DNA of 64,000 nt from Reinekea sp. G2M2-21 (GCF_015687175.1 NZ_JADPQG010000001.1:310001-374000), one strand, 5' to 3'. Shown: positions 1 through 9,704, numbered from the stretch's first letter. Notes: generated by a model not told the origin, from the sequence alone. Made by a program: numbers and translations.

Positions 1-1031
1 GAAACCATTTGAATGAGCATAGCTGGGAATACTTCGGTAGCTTTCATTGAGCCCGCTAGTTCACCACCAGATTCCACTTCATTTCTCACTTTAAGAATGG
101 CTTCCTCATAAACAATGTTTCCAGATGCCCCAGCAGCAGACTCTAGCGCTTGAACAAGTGGAACACCAGCGGCAAATGTCGTTGATAAGGTTCGGGCGTA
201 TCTGGCCATGGCGGATTGGTAGAGGATAGGGCCAAACACAGGGAACTTAACTGATAACCGCTGAAATCCATGTTTAAAGGCTTTTGACCTTTGCATGGCT
301 TGCTGAAAGCTTATGCCAATAGCCACTGCAATAGCACCCCATATTATTCCGTTTGCTTGTAAAGCGTTTGACATATTCATAACGACTTGAGTTGGAACGG
401 GCAAGTCGGCCCCAAAGCTTTCAAACATACTGGCGAAGGTAGGAACTACCTTTACTAGGAGGATTACCGTGACAATTGCTGCCACCGACAATACCGTAAT
501 GGGGTATTTCATTGCGGACTTGACTTTTTTCTTCACGCTTTCGGATTTTTCTTTGTATATGGCCACTCGGTCTAGCATGGTTTCTAAAGCACCAGCTTGT
601 TCGCCGGCTTCAATCAAAGAGCAGTATAGCTCATCAAAGTATTTTGGGTTTTCTTTGAGTGCGCCGCCGAAGCTACCACCATTGGAAACGGTATTTTTAA
701 GCGAAAGTACAACCTCAGCCATTTTTTTGTTTTCCAACCCTTCAGCAACAATTTCAAAAGAACGCATTAAGGGCACACCTGCTTTCATCATTGTTGCCAT
801 CTGACGGGTAAATACGGAAATATCCTCAGATTTGATTTTTCCGCCACTGCCAAATAATGAGATGTCAGCACGTTTCTTTTGTAATTTTTTAACGCTTACT
901 ACACCTTGCTTGCGCAATTCCGCTTTAATCAGCGCAGGGTTAGCACCGGAAATCTCCCCTTTGCGGGTTTTTCCCGATCTGTCTTTCCCCTCGTAGGTGA
1001 ATACTGACGCTTTTGCTGTGCTAGCTGCCAT
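1..1031 (-). CDS. pilC: Type IV pilus inner-membrane platform protein PilC (3' end beyond window)
   Basis: This is the N-terminal 343 codons of PilC, the inner-membrane platform protein of the type IV pilus motor; the reading frame runs off the left edge. The start is the ATG at 1031, 10 nt after the pilB stop. The protein opens MAASTAKASVFTYEGKDRSG, as is usual for the family. The first T2SSF domain (about residues 70-195) contains FTRQMATMMKAGVPL, a membrane segment follows (YPITVLSVAAIVTVILLVKV), and the second domain begins near residue 270 with YARTLSTTFAAGVPL. PilC links the PilB and PilT motors to pilin. It lies directly downstream of pilB, in the pilB-pilC(-pilD) order known from Pseudomonas; pilD would be outside the window. 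Identification is firm, and only the last ~60 residues are missing. Confidence 0.95.
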   Translation of the reverse strand, partial: MAASTAKASVFTYEGKDRSGKTRKGEISGANPALIKAELRKQGVVSVKKLQKKRADISLFGSGGKIKSEDISVFTRQMATMMKAGVPLMRSFEIVAEGLENKKMAEVVLSLKNTVSNGGSFGGALKENPKYFDELYCSLIEAGEQAGALETMLDRVAIYKEKSESVKKKVKSAMKYPITVLSVAAIVTVILLVKVVPTFASMFESFGADLPVPTQVVMNMSNALQANGIIWGAIAVAIGISFQQAMQRSKAFKHGFQRLSVKFPVFGPILYQSAMARYARTLSTTFAAGVPLVQALESAAGASGNIVYEEAILKVRNEVESGGELAGSMKATEVFPAMLIQMV

Positions 1032-1041
1032 ATTGGTGCCT

Positions 1042-2739
1042 TTATTCAGTAGTTACTCGATTTATTTCTTCAAGACTCGTGACGCCGGAGGCTGCTTTGA
1101 CTAAGCCTGATTTCCGTAAGCTGTTGAAGCCTTGCTTTTCAAATTCTTTGTTTAAGTCTATCGCATTACCTTCTTCCATAATAATCTTAGATATAGGGGG
1201 GGTAATGCGAACTACTTCATAAATACCCACTCGACCTTTGTAACCTTTATTGCAGCTATCGCAACCCACAGGGCTAAAAATGGTTGCCTTGGCAGCCAGT
1301 TCAGGCGAGAAACCCTCCTTTTCCAGTACATCTTTAGGAATGTCCGCTGGTTTTTTACACTTGCTGCAAAGCCTTCTTGCAAGCCGTTGGGCAATAATGA
1401 GGTTTATTGTGGTGGCTAGGTTAAACGAAGGTACGCCCATGTTCATCATACGTGTTAGAGTTTCTGCAGCACTATTGGTGTGTAATGTGGACATCACCAT
1501 ATGGCCTGTTTGAGCTGCCTTGATGGCGATTGAGGCGGTCTCTAAGTCTCGAATTTCGCCAACCATTATGATGTCAGGGTCTTGGCGAAGAAAAGACCGT
1601 AATGCAGCAGCAAAGTCCAAACCGACCTTATTATTTACGTTGACCTGGTTAATACCTTCCAAGTTGATTTCCACTGGGTCTTCAGCAGTTGAAATGTTAA
1701 TACCTTCCCGGTTTAAAATATTTAAACCGGTATAAAGCGATACTGTTTTCCCAGAGCCAGTTGGGCCGGTCACCAAGATCATGCCTTGTGGTTTTTCCAG
1801 ACAATCGAGGTATAGTTCTTTTTGTATTTCTTCATAACCTAGCGCGTCGATCCCCATCTTCGCAGATGAAGGGTCCAGAATTCGCATCACTATTTTCTCG
1901 CCAAACAATGTGGGCAATGTATTGACACGGAAGTCGATGGCTTTGGTTTTAGAAATCTTTAACTTAATCCGGCCATCCTGCGGGACCCGACGTTCAGAAA
2001 TGTCTAAATTTGACATGACTTTTAAGCGAGCTGCCATTTTTGGACCCAGACCAATAGGTGGCTTTGCGGCCGTTTGTAGCACACCATCAATACGAAAGCG
2101 AACTCGATAAGACTTCTCATAAGGCTCAAAATGGAGATCCGACGCCCCCTTCTTTATCGCTGTTAATAGCATTTGGTTGATAAAGCGCACAACCGGGGCG
2201 TCATCTGTCCCATCACCAACGCCGCCGTCGTCGTCTTGCTTTTTAGTGTCGACAACGTCGAGGTCGTCCAACCCTTCTTCATCAAAATTATCAAAGGCAT
2301 CACTTGCATCGTCAGTAGCCCGTTCTATAGCAGTCTGTAATTTTGCCTCATCTACCAGTACTGCCTCAATACTCAAGCCCGTGTGGAATTTGATTTCATC
2401 AATGGCAACCAGGTTTGTTGGGTCGGATACTGCGATAAATAATCTTGTACCGCGCTTGACGAGGGGGATAGCATGGTGCGCCACGATAAGGTTGTTCGCA
2501 ACCAGCTCGCGGGGGTAAACTTCAAAATCGTAAGCGTCTAAATCGAACAATGGGGAGCCGAACTCGTCAGCGGCAACTGTTGCAATTTTGGCTGAATTTA
2601 CCAAGTCATTCTCTACTAAATAGGGTACAAGGCCTTTTTTTTCTTTAGCTGCTTCTTTGCTCGCATTAATAGCCTCTTCCTCGGAAATGGCGCCTTCACT
2701 TACTAAACGTCGCGCTAGCCCACCTAAAGACATGGTCAT
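1042..2739 (-). CDS. pilB: Type IV pilus assembly ATPase PilB
   Basis: This 565-residue protein is the GspE-family ATPase that powers pilus extension at the cytoplasmic face of the PilC platform. An N-terminal T2SSE_N/MshEN-type domain (about 1-130, with LARRLVSEGAISEEEA) precedes the RecA-like motor. The Walker A motif GPTGSGKT lies near residue 328, followed by the Asp box and Walker B region (QDPDIIMVGEIRDLETA) and the His box (TGHMVMSTLHTNSA). A tetracysteine zinc site is present (CSKCKK near 458 and CDSCNKG near 494). MshEN domains in some relatives bind c-di-GMP; whether this one does is not evident. Two ATGs lie at the 5' end (2739 and 2733) and the first is used here. The gene is divergent from pilA and co-directional with pilC. 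Confidence 0.96.
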   Translation of the reverse strand: MTMSLGGLARRLVSEGAISEEEAINASKEAAKEKKGLVPYLVENDLVNSAKIATVAADEFGSPLFDLDAYDFEVYPRELVANNLIVAHHAIPLVKRGTRLFIAVSDPTNLVAIDEIKFHTGLSIEAVLVDEAKLQTAIERATDDASDAFDNFDEEGLDDLDVVDTKKQDDDGGVGDGTDDAPVVRFINQMLLTAIKKGASDLHFEPYEKSYRVRFRIDGVLQTAAKPPIGLGPKMAARLKVMSNLDISERRVPQDGRIKLKISKTKAIDFRVNTLPTLFGEKIVMRILDPSSAKMGIDALGYEEIQKELYLDCLEKPQGMILVTGPTGSGKTVSLYTGLNILNREGINISTAEDPVEINLEGINQVNVNNKVGLDFAAALRSFLRQDPDIIMVGEIRDLETASIAIKAAQTGHMVMSTLHTNSAAETLTRMMNMGVPSFNLATTINLIIAQRLARRLCSKCKKPADIPKDVLEKEGFSPELAAKATIFSPVGCDSCNKGYKGRVGIYEVVRITPPISKIIMEEGNAIDLNKEFEKQGFNSLRKSGLVKAASGVTSLEEINRVTTE

Positions 2740-2968
2740 TTGGCTGAATCCTTTAATGACAAGATGTTGTGTCAGTATAGCTTACGGTAACCGTGCGTTA
2801 AGTGGAATGTTGGACTGTTCTTTTTTAATTCAATGAAGACTTGGGTTTCTTTGTTTAGGGTCGGTGGTGACCATTTTTGTCAGTTTTGATCGTTTTTGAT
2901 AAGCATCTATTCTTCATTTCCTGATAAGTATGCCTTTGATAAGTATTGGAAATGCCATTTTGGATGAT

Positions 2969-2984
2969 TGGCACAGTCTCTGCA
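2969..2984 (+). promoter_or_regulatory. Sigma-54 (-24/-12) promoter of pilA
   Basis: The sequence TGGCACAGTCTCTGCA has the -24 element (TGGCAC) and the -12 element (CTGCA) with the GG and GC dinucleotides 12 nt apart, as sigma-54 RNA polymerase requires. Transcription would start near 2995, leaving a leader of about 55 nt before the pilA ATG at 3052. In Pseudomonas and relatives pilA is transcribed by sigma-54 under the PilS/PilR system, so position and gene agree. PilS and PilR are not in this window. Confidence 0.85.
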
Positions 2985-3051
2985 TCTGCTAATACTAGGT
3001 GTGCCCACATTGGGTGAGGCAGACAATATGTTAACCACTGGAGTCGTAAAC

Positions 3052-3612
3052 ATGAAAAAGCAACAAGGTTTTACACTTATTGAATTAATGATCGTCGTTG
3101 CGATCATCGGTATTCTCGCAGCAATCGCTATTCCGCAGTATCAAGACTATATTGCCCGTACTCAAGTCAATCGAGTTGTAGGTGAGTTATCTGCACTGAA
3201 GACCGCAGTTGAGGAAAATGTAATGCGCGGTAACTTAGGCGCTAACACATTTGACCCTGATGACCTAGGTTTTGTCACAAGCAACTTGATCAATAGTACT
3301 TTAGGTGTTGCTGGTGAAGGTGGTTTGACCATCGCTGGTGGCGCGGCCGCTGACCAATTTGCGGCAGGCGGTTATGGTACAATCTCAGTTACAATAAGTT
3401 CAGGTGCTGGTGGTGGCCAAGCAGCAGCAGCTGTAAACGGTGTGGTAGTAACATTAGAGCGCGAGCAGACTGGTCTTTGGGGTTGTTACATCACTGATGA
3501 TGTGGCGCTTGCAAACGGTTCCTGGAAAGATTCATATATTCCTACCGGCTGTGTTTTGGAAGATGGTACCCATCCATTAACTAATACTTTAGGTGATACA
3601 GCGGGAATCTAA
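3052..3612 (+). CDS. pilA: Type IV major pilin (type IVa prepilin)
   Basis: This gene encodes a 186-residue type IVa prepilin. The leader MKKQQG is followed by the N-methylated helix FTLIELMIVVAIIGILAAIA, with the prepilin peptidase site after Gly6 and the conserved Glu at mature position 5. Two cysteines near the C-terminus (in WGCYI and PTGC) probably form the disulfide-bounded D-region. In-frame starts occur further upstream, but the ATG at 3052 is chosen because GGAG at 3040-3043 is correctly spaced and the leader is then canonical. The sigma-54 promoter at 2969 and the terminator at 3689 make it monocistronic. Its placement between pilB and the nadC region matches the pilA locus of pseudomonads. 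Confidence 0.93.
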   Translation: MKKQQGFTLIELMIVVAIIGILAAIAIPQYQDYIARTQVNRVVGELSALKTAVEENVMRGNLGANTFDPDDLGFVTSNLINSTLGVAGEGGLTIAGGAAADQFAAGGYGTISVTISSGAGGGQAAAAVNGVVVTLEREQTGLWGCYITDDVALANGSWKDSYIPTGCVLEDGTHPLTNTLGDTAGI

Positions 3613-3688
3613 GCCGAGTTACGGAAAGTATAGGATGCTTGTATCTTGGGTATTGCAGCTCCATTTTTCTGAACTTTGATTTGATGTT

Positions 3689-3717
3689 AAGCGATCCTGA
3701 GTAAGGATCGCTTTTTT
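3689..3717 (+). terminator. Rho-independent terminator after pilA
   Basis: AGCGATCCT (3690-3698) pairs perfectly with AGGATCGCT (3704-3712) around a five-base loop and is followed by a run of T. It sits about 80 nt after the pilA stop codon. Confidence 0.9.
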
Positions 3718-4218
3718 GTGGCGATCTATAAATTACGTTCCCTGCTTTAAGAACAAAAATCATACTGGTGAAAATAGAAGTTGCCGATTAATCAGTTAGC
3801 TACTTCTTGCATTCGCACATATATCGAGAAATAGACGGGTAGATCCATTAGAAGCCAAGATCAGGATCGGATTACGAGCAGCCATATCTTCTCATGTGGA
3901 ATAAGTAAATTTTCCAGCAGCCCTAAAAGCTTTCCATAGGATCTATTATTATGGATGCATTTCGCGGCTAATTTTGTCAAAGAAAATTATTGAATTGTTC
4001 TCGAAAGTTTGTTTGCTTTTGAGGCTAGTACAAAAACTTGATTGTTCATACTTTGATTTTGGTGGTTGTTGGTTCAAGGTTGTATTGTTAATGTGGAAAC
4101 TGAGCATTAATGGCTGTGTGTGCATTTCACGAGCTTCCTTCGAGTGTTCTGAATCAGAAATTCATTAATAAAAGATAGTATTATGTTGGCTATAGCCCTT
4201 TCCTTTATAGAGCTCAAC
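3718..4218. other. Non-coding, apparently decayed sequence left of the IS630 relic
   Basis: No open frame here has a plausible start, ribosome site and protein-like composition; all three plus frames are broken by stops every few dozen codons. The 64-codon frame at 3974-4168 is rich in Cys, Leu and Trp and resembles nothing I recognise. The stretch is AT-rich and probably holds the left flank of the inserted element or remains of an older gene. No terminal inverted repeat or target duplication could be assigned by eye. Confidence 0.5.
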
Positions 4219-5112
4219 ATGGCTGGTCGTCCACTCGCTGAATTGTTATTAAATGAAGATGAAATTGCCCAGTCATGGGCCTGGACTCGTCGCCGCATCG
4301 ATGATAGGGAGATTGAAGACATTATTACTCGCACTTTGGAAAGTAAACCAATTGTGCCATTCATTGAAGTACCCGAAAGATAGCCGCTGAGGTTGGCGTT
4401 TCTCAAAAAGTGTGTGGCGAGTTTGGAAAGCCTTTGGATTGCATCCGCATCGACAAGAAACCTTCAAGCTATCAACAGGTCCTCTATTTGTCGAGAAGAC
4501 TAGATATTGTCGGTCTGTGCATGAATCCGCCTATGAGCGTTAAGGTGCTCTGCGTAGATGAAGAAAGCCAAATCAAGCTCTAGATAGGTCTCAGCCCATC
4601 TTAGCGATAATGCCCGGGGTTCCATAGCGTGCCACCTATGATCATTTGCGACATGGAACTATAGTATTGTTTGCCGCACTGGTTATTGCGACAGGCAAAA
4701 TCATCGGGGAGTGCATCGCCGGCATCGAAGCGAAGACTTTTTTATAGTTACTGTGAACGGTAGACAAAAATACTCTGAAGCCCCTAGATGTGCATCTTGT
4801 CATTGACATTTACGGAACGCATATATCTCAAAAATTATGCGATGGTTTGCAGTTCATTCGCGATTTTAAGTTAACTTTACACCGACCTCAGTTTCCTGGC
4901 TGAATCAAGTTGAGAGATGGTTCACTATATTATCTGAGGAGTAAATAAAGAGGGGTACGCTACGATCTACAGAGGCTTTGGATCAAGCCATTAGAGAATT
5001 ATTGACTCTTAATAATGAGTCGCCAATGCCTTACTTCTGGCCCAGAAAGGTCGATGATATCCTCCAGAGTATCAGTAGGTTTTGGCTGAGAATTTCTGAC
5101 TCAGATTGCTAG
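4219..5112 (+). pseudogene. IS630-family transposase relic (multiple frameshifts and stops)
   Basis: Reading across frames recovers most of an IS630-family DDE transposase. In order: a start MAGRPLAELLLNEDE; RTLESKP near 4340; [19 protein letters not shown] and [12 protein letters not shown] near 4410-4495; then, after a +1 shift, [10 protein letters not shown] and VLCVDEESQIKL with the first catalytic Asp near 4550; HGTTVLFAAL-like and GKIIGECIAG pieces near 4650-4720; LVIDIYGTH with the second Asp near 4800; FTPTSVSWLNQVERWF with the catalytic Glu near 4900; and a C-terminal RGTLRSTEALDQAIRELL ending in ISDSDC at 5112. At least two frameshifts, an internal deletion after RTLESKP and several in-frame stops exclude function. 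IS630 elements insert at TA, and the ends could not be fixed. Family assignment is strong; the start coordinate is approximate. Confidence 0.85.
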
Positions 5113-5481
5113 GTTCAGTTTCAATTAATCGTTAATAGAGTCAAACGCCTACTGAAGCCTCATAGCATCAAATTGAGTTCAGATTGTCTCTGGACATGTT
5201 CTTAATAAATTTCATGTTGAAGCTTTGGCTTGATGTCCTTAGCATTTTAAGTTGGTGCTGCTGTTGGCGAAAGGGATGCACCATGCCCTGTTAATGCTTG
5301 AGTTCTTAAGTTGGAGTGAATCAAGGATCCTTAAAGTCCATGCAAGTCTAGTGTGATATGTGATACGCGCAATTGATTACTGGAACGAGTCTTTGAAGGC
5401 TAGTAATAAAGATCTTCAGCCACCGATTGCATTTGGGCTATAGGTTGATTCAGCCGTTCAGAACGTTTAAAAATAGATTAA
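5113..5481. other. Non-coding, possibly decayed gene remnant between the IS relic and nadC
   Basis: No intact gene is present. Short protein-like stretches survive in the plus frames, for example LMLEFLSWSESRILKVHASL and, after a stop, IRAIDYWNESLKASNKDL (about 5290-5430). These suggest an older coding sequence broken by stops. I cannot name a family for them. Confidence 0.4.
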
Positions 5482-6339
5482 TTATTGATTTAACCTCAGG
5501 CTCAAATCCAGAGCTTGCACATGCTTGGTTAGCTTACCAACCGAAACATAATCTGGGTGGTCGCTGATCAGCTCGCCGATTTGCTCCAAATCTAAATTGC
5601 CGGATGATTCAAGTTTAATCCGCTGGGCGCTCAGTTTAATCGCTTCAGTGGTGCTGGGGCGGTTGAAATTGTCGAGCATGATGACGTCAACGGGCAGATT
5701 CAGTGCCTCTTGCAATTGATCGAGGCTCTCCACTTCTACTTCAATTCTTTTATCAGGTGCTATCTCTTTGGCTTTGGCGACGGCATTCGCGATACCGCCG
5801 CAGCCAGCAATGTGGTTTTCCTTTATCAGGAACATATCATACAGGCCCAAGCGATGATTTTGGCACCCGCCCACATAGGTGGCGTACTTTTGTGCCAGGC
5901 GCAAGCAGGGGATGGTCTTACGCGTATCGAGCACCACGATGTCTTTGCCGTCAACGGCCTTCGCGTATTGATTGGCAATGGTGGCCGTACCGCTAAGGGT
6001 TTGCAGGAAATTCAGACCGATTCGTTCGGCCGTTAATATAGCCCGGGTATTACCGGTGATATCCACTAGCCGATCATTCGCTTCCAGTTTATCGCCGTCC
6101 TGTTTTTTCCAGTCCAGTGTTATGGTTGGGTCTATCTGACGGAACACTTCTTCAAACCATTCTCGACCCGCCATCACACCGGGTTCTCGGGTGATCACAT
6201 AAGCGCTTGCCGTTTGCTCGGCGGGTATCAATTGAGCAGTGATGTCACCTGTGCCGACATCTTCCTCTATGGCAAATCGTACCGTGCGCACAAGATGATC
6301 ACGTAGGGTTTTGGCATAGGGAACGTCAGCAATGAACAT
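5482..6339 (-). CDS. nadC: Nicotinate-nucleotide pyrophosphorylase (quinolinate phosphoribosyltransferase)
   Basis: NadC converts quinolinate and PRPP to nicotinate mononucleotide, CO2 and PPi in de novo NAD synthesis in the cytosol. The 285-residue length is normal. Family motifs are EEDVGTGDIT near residue 25, the central LDTRKTIPCLRLAQKYA with substrate-binding Arg and Lys residues, GGCQNHRLGLYDMFLIKENH, and the barrel motif VDVIMLDNF near residue 220. It is transcribed away from the ampE homologue. Proximity of nadC to pilA is also seen in Pseudomonas, and proximity to ampE (as nadC-ampD-ampE) is seen in many gammaproteobacteria. NadD of the same pathway is encoded at 15884. Confidence 0.97.
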   Translation of the reverse strand: MFIADVPYAKTLRDHLVRTVRFAIEEDVGTGDITAQLIPAEQTASAYVITREPGVMAGREWFEEVFRQIDPTITLDWKKQDGDKLEANDRLVDITGNTRAILTAERIGLNFLQTLSGTATIANQYAKAVDGKDIVVLDTRKTIPCLRLAQKYATYVGGCQNHRLGLYDMFLIKENHIAGCGGIANAVAKAKEIAPDKRIEVEVESLDQLQEALNLPVDVIMLDNFNRPSTTEAIKLSAQRIKLESSGNLDLEQIGELISDHPDYVSVGKLTKHVQALDLSLRLNQ

Positions 6340-6523
6340 GAGCAGGGACCTGATAAGTATCTGATTAATAGAGTGTTTTGCGGCGACTGAGAGCTTCGCA
6401 CCTTTGGCAGCAAGTTTAACCCGACTTCAGCGGATATGCGATAAGCCTTCGACATAATGTCGCTTATAGTGAATATTCGGGGAAATGAAGGATCTACCTG
6501 CAAAAATCTGCTTTTTCGATCAT

Positions 6524-6536
6524 ACTGTCAGACAGT
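6524..6536. promoter_or_regulatory. Perfect 13-bp palindrome between nadC and ampE
   Basis: ACTGTCAGACAGT is a perfect dyad (ACTGTC/GACAGT around one A). It lies in the 271-bp divergent intergenic region, 75 nt before the ampE start and about 185 nt from nadC. It could be an operator, but I cannot match it to a known regulator. Confidence 0.35.
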
Positions 6537-6610
6537 GTTATGTTAGAAGCAAAGCGTACCGCATGACCTGCAAAGATGCTGGACACAGCTTAACCCGATA
6601 AGGACCTGTT

Positions 6611-7414
6611 ATGAATTTTCTGGCTGTAATAATCGCGTTTATTGTCTCCGTCAGCCTGTCTGGGCATGGTGAACCGGTTACCCGTTGGGCAATGACTTGG
6701 CAACAGTTTGTGGCAAAGCGCAATTGGGGATCCAAAGCGTTCGTGACTGTTTACGCCTTCTTGCCTGCGCTGTTGCTCTTAGTTCTGGTTTGGTGGATCG
6801 ACAATGTGTTTTTTAGTCTGGTTATGTCGCTGGCATTACTTTTGTTAGCTTTCAAATCCGGTGATCAGCCCGAGAGTCTGGCAGACTACAAACGCAAGCT
6901 GGAAAGCGGCGATGAACAGGGGGCTTGGCAGCTGGCGGTTGATGAGCTTGGTTTGGAAGGGCAGATGTATGAGCCGGGTGATGAGGGTATCGATGAAGGG
7001 GTGCAAGCAGGTATCGCCTATTTGTATCTTGAGCGTTTTTTCGTCACCGTGTTTTGGTTTATGGCCTTCGGTGCACCAGGGGTTATGTTGGTTTGGCTGA
7101 TGAGTACCATCATTCAGAATGACCAAGCCGACGCATTCTGCCATCGGGTTAAGCAGGCCTTGTATTGGATACCGGTGCGACTGATGGCTATTACGCTGGC
7201 ATTAATGGGTAATTTCGCGCAGTGTTTTCAGGTGTGGCTGGAACAAGCCAAAGATTTTGATCGGAATGACCGGGCCTTACTCATTACCTGCCTGAAATCA
7301 GCGCTGGGTGATGTCAATGAAGATGAGTTATTAGAAGAGACGCTGGCATTGATTAAACGGTCACAATTGGCCTGGCTGGTTGGTATGGGACTGTTGTTAA
7401 TATTTGGGTTCTGA
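6611..7414 (+). CDS. ampE: AmpE-family inner-membrane protein
   Basis: This 267-residue protein resembles AmpE, an inner-membrane protein linked in enterobacteria and Pseudomonas to the ampD/beta-lactamase signalling locus; its biochemical role is unsettled. Four hydrophobic segments are seen: near residues 2-17, a long pair at about 45-80 (FLPALLLLVLVWW and SLVMSLALLLLAF), near 137-160, and at the C-terminus (LVGMGLLLIFGF). The family region WIPVRLMAITLALMGNF near residue 187 is conserved. Proteins of this group usually follow ampD, but here no ampD lies between it and the divergent nadC. AAGGA sits about 8 nt before the ATG. Family call is good; function is inferred. Confidence 0.8.
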   Translation: MNFLAVIIAFIVSVSLSGHGEPVTRWAMTWQQFVAKRNWGSKAFVTVYAFLPALLLLVLVWWIDNVFFSLVMSLALLLLAFKSGDQPESLADYKRKLESGDEQGAWQLAVDELGLEGQMYEPGDEGIDEGVQAGIAYLYLERFFVTVFWFMAFGAPGVMLVWLMSTIIQNDQADAFCHRVKQALYWIPVRLMAITLALMGNFAQCFQVWLEQAKDFDRNDRALLITCLKSALGDVNEDELLEETLALIKRSQLAWLVGMGLLLIFGF

Positions 7415-7531
7415 CAAGGCAGTCTGAGCTGCGCAGTTTACCCTTTATAGGCATTTCTTATGGCTTTAATAGTTTTGCAAAGTCTTGATAAATGAAACAA
7501 TGTCGCCATTCTATGCATACAAAAAATTTGA

Positions 7532-8491
<960 letters not shown>

Positions 8492-8512
8492 TGTGTTGAA
8501 TCACTGAAACTG

Positions 8513-8541
8513 AAAAAGGGAGCCTTGTGCTCCCTTTTTTT
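8513..8541. terminator. Bidirectional terminator between trxB and minE
   Basis: AAAAAGGGAGC (8513-8523) and GCTCCCTTTTT (8529-8539) form a perfect 11-bp stem with a five-base loop. T runs lie on both strands, so it can end transcription of trxB and of the convergent min operon. Confidence 0.9.
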
Positions 8542-8561
8542 GTTGGTATTGGTCGTTTAGG

Positions 8562-8825
8562 CTACTTCGGTAAGTTGACGTTCACTTCCAGAATCGAACA
8601 ATTGCCATCGTCATTTAGGTCAATCTGCAGTTGATCCTGATCGATCTGCACGTATTTTCGAATCACATCCAAGATGTCCCGTTGCAGCGCAGGCAGATAT
8701 TCTGGCGCATTTCGCGCTCGTCGTTCATGAGCCACGATGACCTTTAAACGCTCTTTGGCGATACTGGCTGATTTTGGTTCTTTGTCTTTACCGAAGATGT
8801 CAAAAATAGACAAATTAACCTCCAA
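8562..8825 (-). CDS. minE: Cell division topological specificity factor MinE
   Basis: This 87-residue protein matches MinE, which stimulates the MinD ATPase and drives pole-to-pole oscillation so that FtsZ rings form only at midcell. The N-terminal part (MEVNLSIFDIFGKDKEPKSA) is the membrane-targeting and MinD-contact region, with AKERLKVIVAHERR around residues 23-36. The C-terminal half is the dimerisation beta domain. Its start overlaps the minD stop by 11 nt, which implies translational coupling. It is the last gene of the scfR-like/minC/minD/minE transcription unit and ends just before a terminator. Confidence 0.96.
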   Translation of the reverse strand: MEVNLSIFDIFGKDKEPKSASIAKERLKVIVAHERRARNAPEYLPALQRDILDVIRKYVQIDQDQLQIDLNDDGNCSILEVNVNLPK

Positions 8826-9624
8826 ATACGCGTTTTAGTAAGCCCTTTTTCTGAACTTCCAGGAACCTGTGTGGAAGCTCTTCACCCAAAAGTCGCCCCA
8901 CTGTGTCTTTGTACGCCTGGCCTGCGTCGCTTTTTTCATCCAGGATCACAGGGTTGCCACTGTTTGACGCGTTTAACACAGCCTGACTTTCCGGGATGAC
9001 ACCCAGTAATGGTACCGCGAGTATGTCTTCAATGTCGGCAATGCTGAGCATCTCTCCGCGATCAACGCGAACTGGGTCAAATCGCGTAATCAGCAGGTGT
9101 TCTTTAACCGGTGCCTGATTATTTTCTGCTCGGTAACTCTTGCTCTGTAGAATACCCAGAATGCGGTCACTGTCTCTGACCGATGACACTTCCGGGTTGG
9201 TGACCACAATAGCACTGTCAGCAAAATAAAGAGCCATTTGTGCGCCATGTTCAATGCCCGCAGGGGAGTCGCAGATGATGTATTCAAAATCAGCACTGAG
9301 TTGATCCAGGATGTTTTTAACGCCCTCTTTGGTCAGGGCATCTTTATCCCGGGTTTGCGATGCAGGCAAAATGTAGAGGTTTTCACAACGTTTGTCTTTG
9401 ATCAGTGCTTGATTCAATACGGCGTCACCTTGGATGACATTGACAAAATCGAAGACCACACGGCGTTCGCAATTCATGATGATGTCCAGATTGCGCAGGC
9501 CTATATCGAAATCAATCACCACTGTTTTGTGGCCCGCCATTGCCAAGCCCATGCTGACAGCTGCGCTGGTCGTGGTTTTACCGACGCCGCCTTTTCCAGA
9601 AGTTACAACAATGATTGTTGCCAA
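8815..9624 (-). CDS. minD: Septum site-determining ATPase MinD
   Basis: MinD (269 residues) is a membrane-cycling ParA/Mrp-type ATPase that recruits MinC and is displaced by MinE. The deviant Walker A motif GKGGVGKT lies at residues 10-17 and the Walker B region at FEYIICDSPAG near residue 115. The C-terminal amphipathic membrane-targeting helix is visible as KKGLLKRVFGG. It lies 80 nt after minC and overlaps minE. Confidence 0.98.
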   Translation of the reverse strand: MATIIVVTSGKGGVGKTTTSAAVSMGLAMAGHKTVVIDFDIGLRNLDIIMNCERRVVFDFVNVIQGDAVLNQALIKDKRCENLYILPASQTRDKDALTKEGVKNILDQLSADFEYIICDSPAGIEHGAQMALYFADSAIVVTNPEVSSVRDSDRILGILQSKSYRAENNQAPVKEHLLITRFDPVRVDRGEMLSIADIEDILAVPLLGVIPESQAVLNASNSGNPVILDEKSDAGQAYKDTVGRLLGEELPHRFLEVQKKGLLKRVFGG

Positions 9625-9704
9625 GGGGTTTTCCTTTCAATAGGTAAGATAAATAGGGTTAGACTAAATCATGCGAAACAGGCGATCAATACACATTTAA
9701 TTTC

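Noticed and set aside
3974-4168. A 64-codon plus-strand frame in the pilA-nadC interval.
   Set aside because: Cys/Leu/Trp-rich random-looking composition, no ribosome site, and located in a zone where all other frames are decayed.
3718-5481. A tRNA gene near pilA, as found in Pseudomonas.
   Set aside because: I looked for a T-loop GGTTCGA-type signature with paired arms and found none that could be folded.
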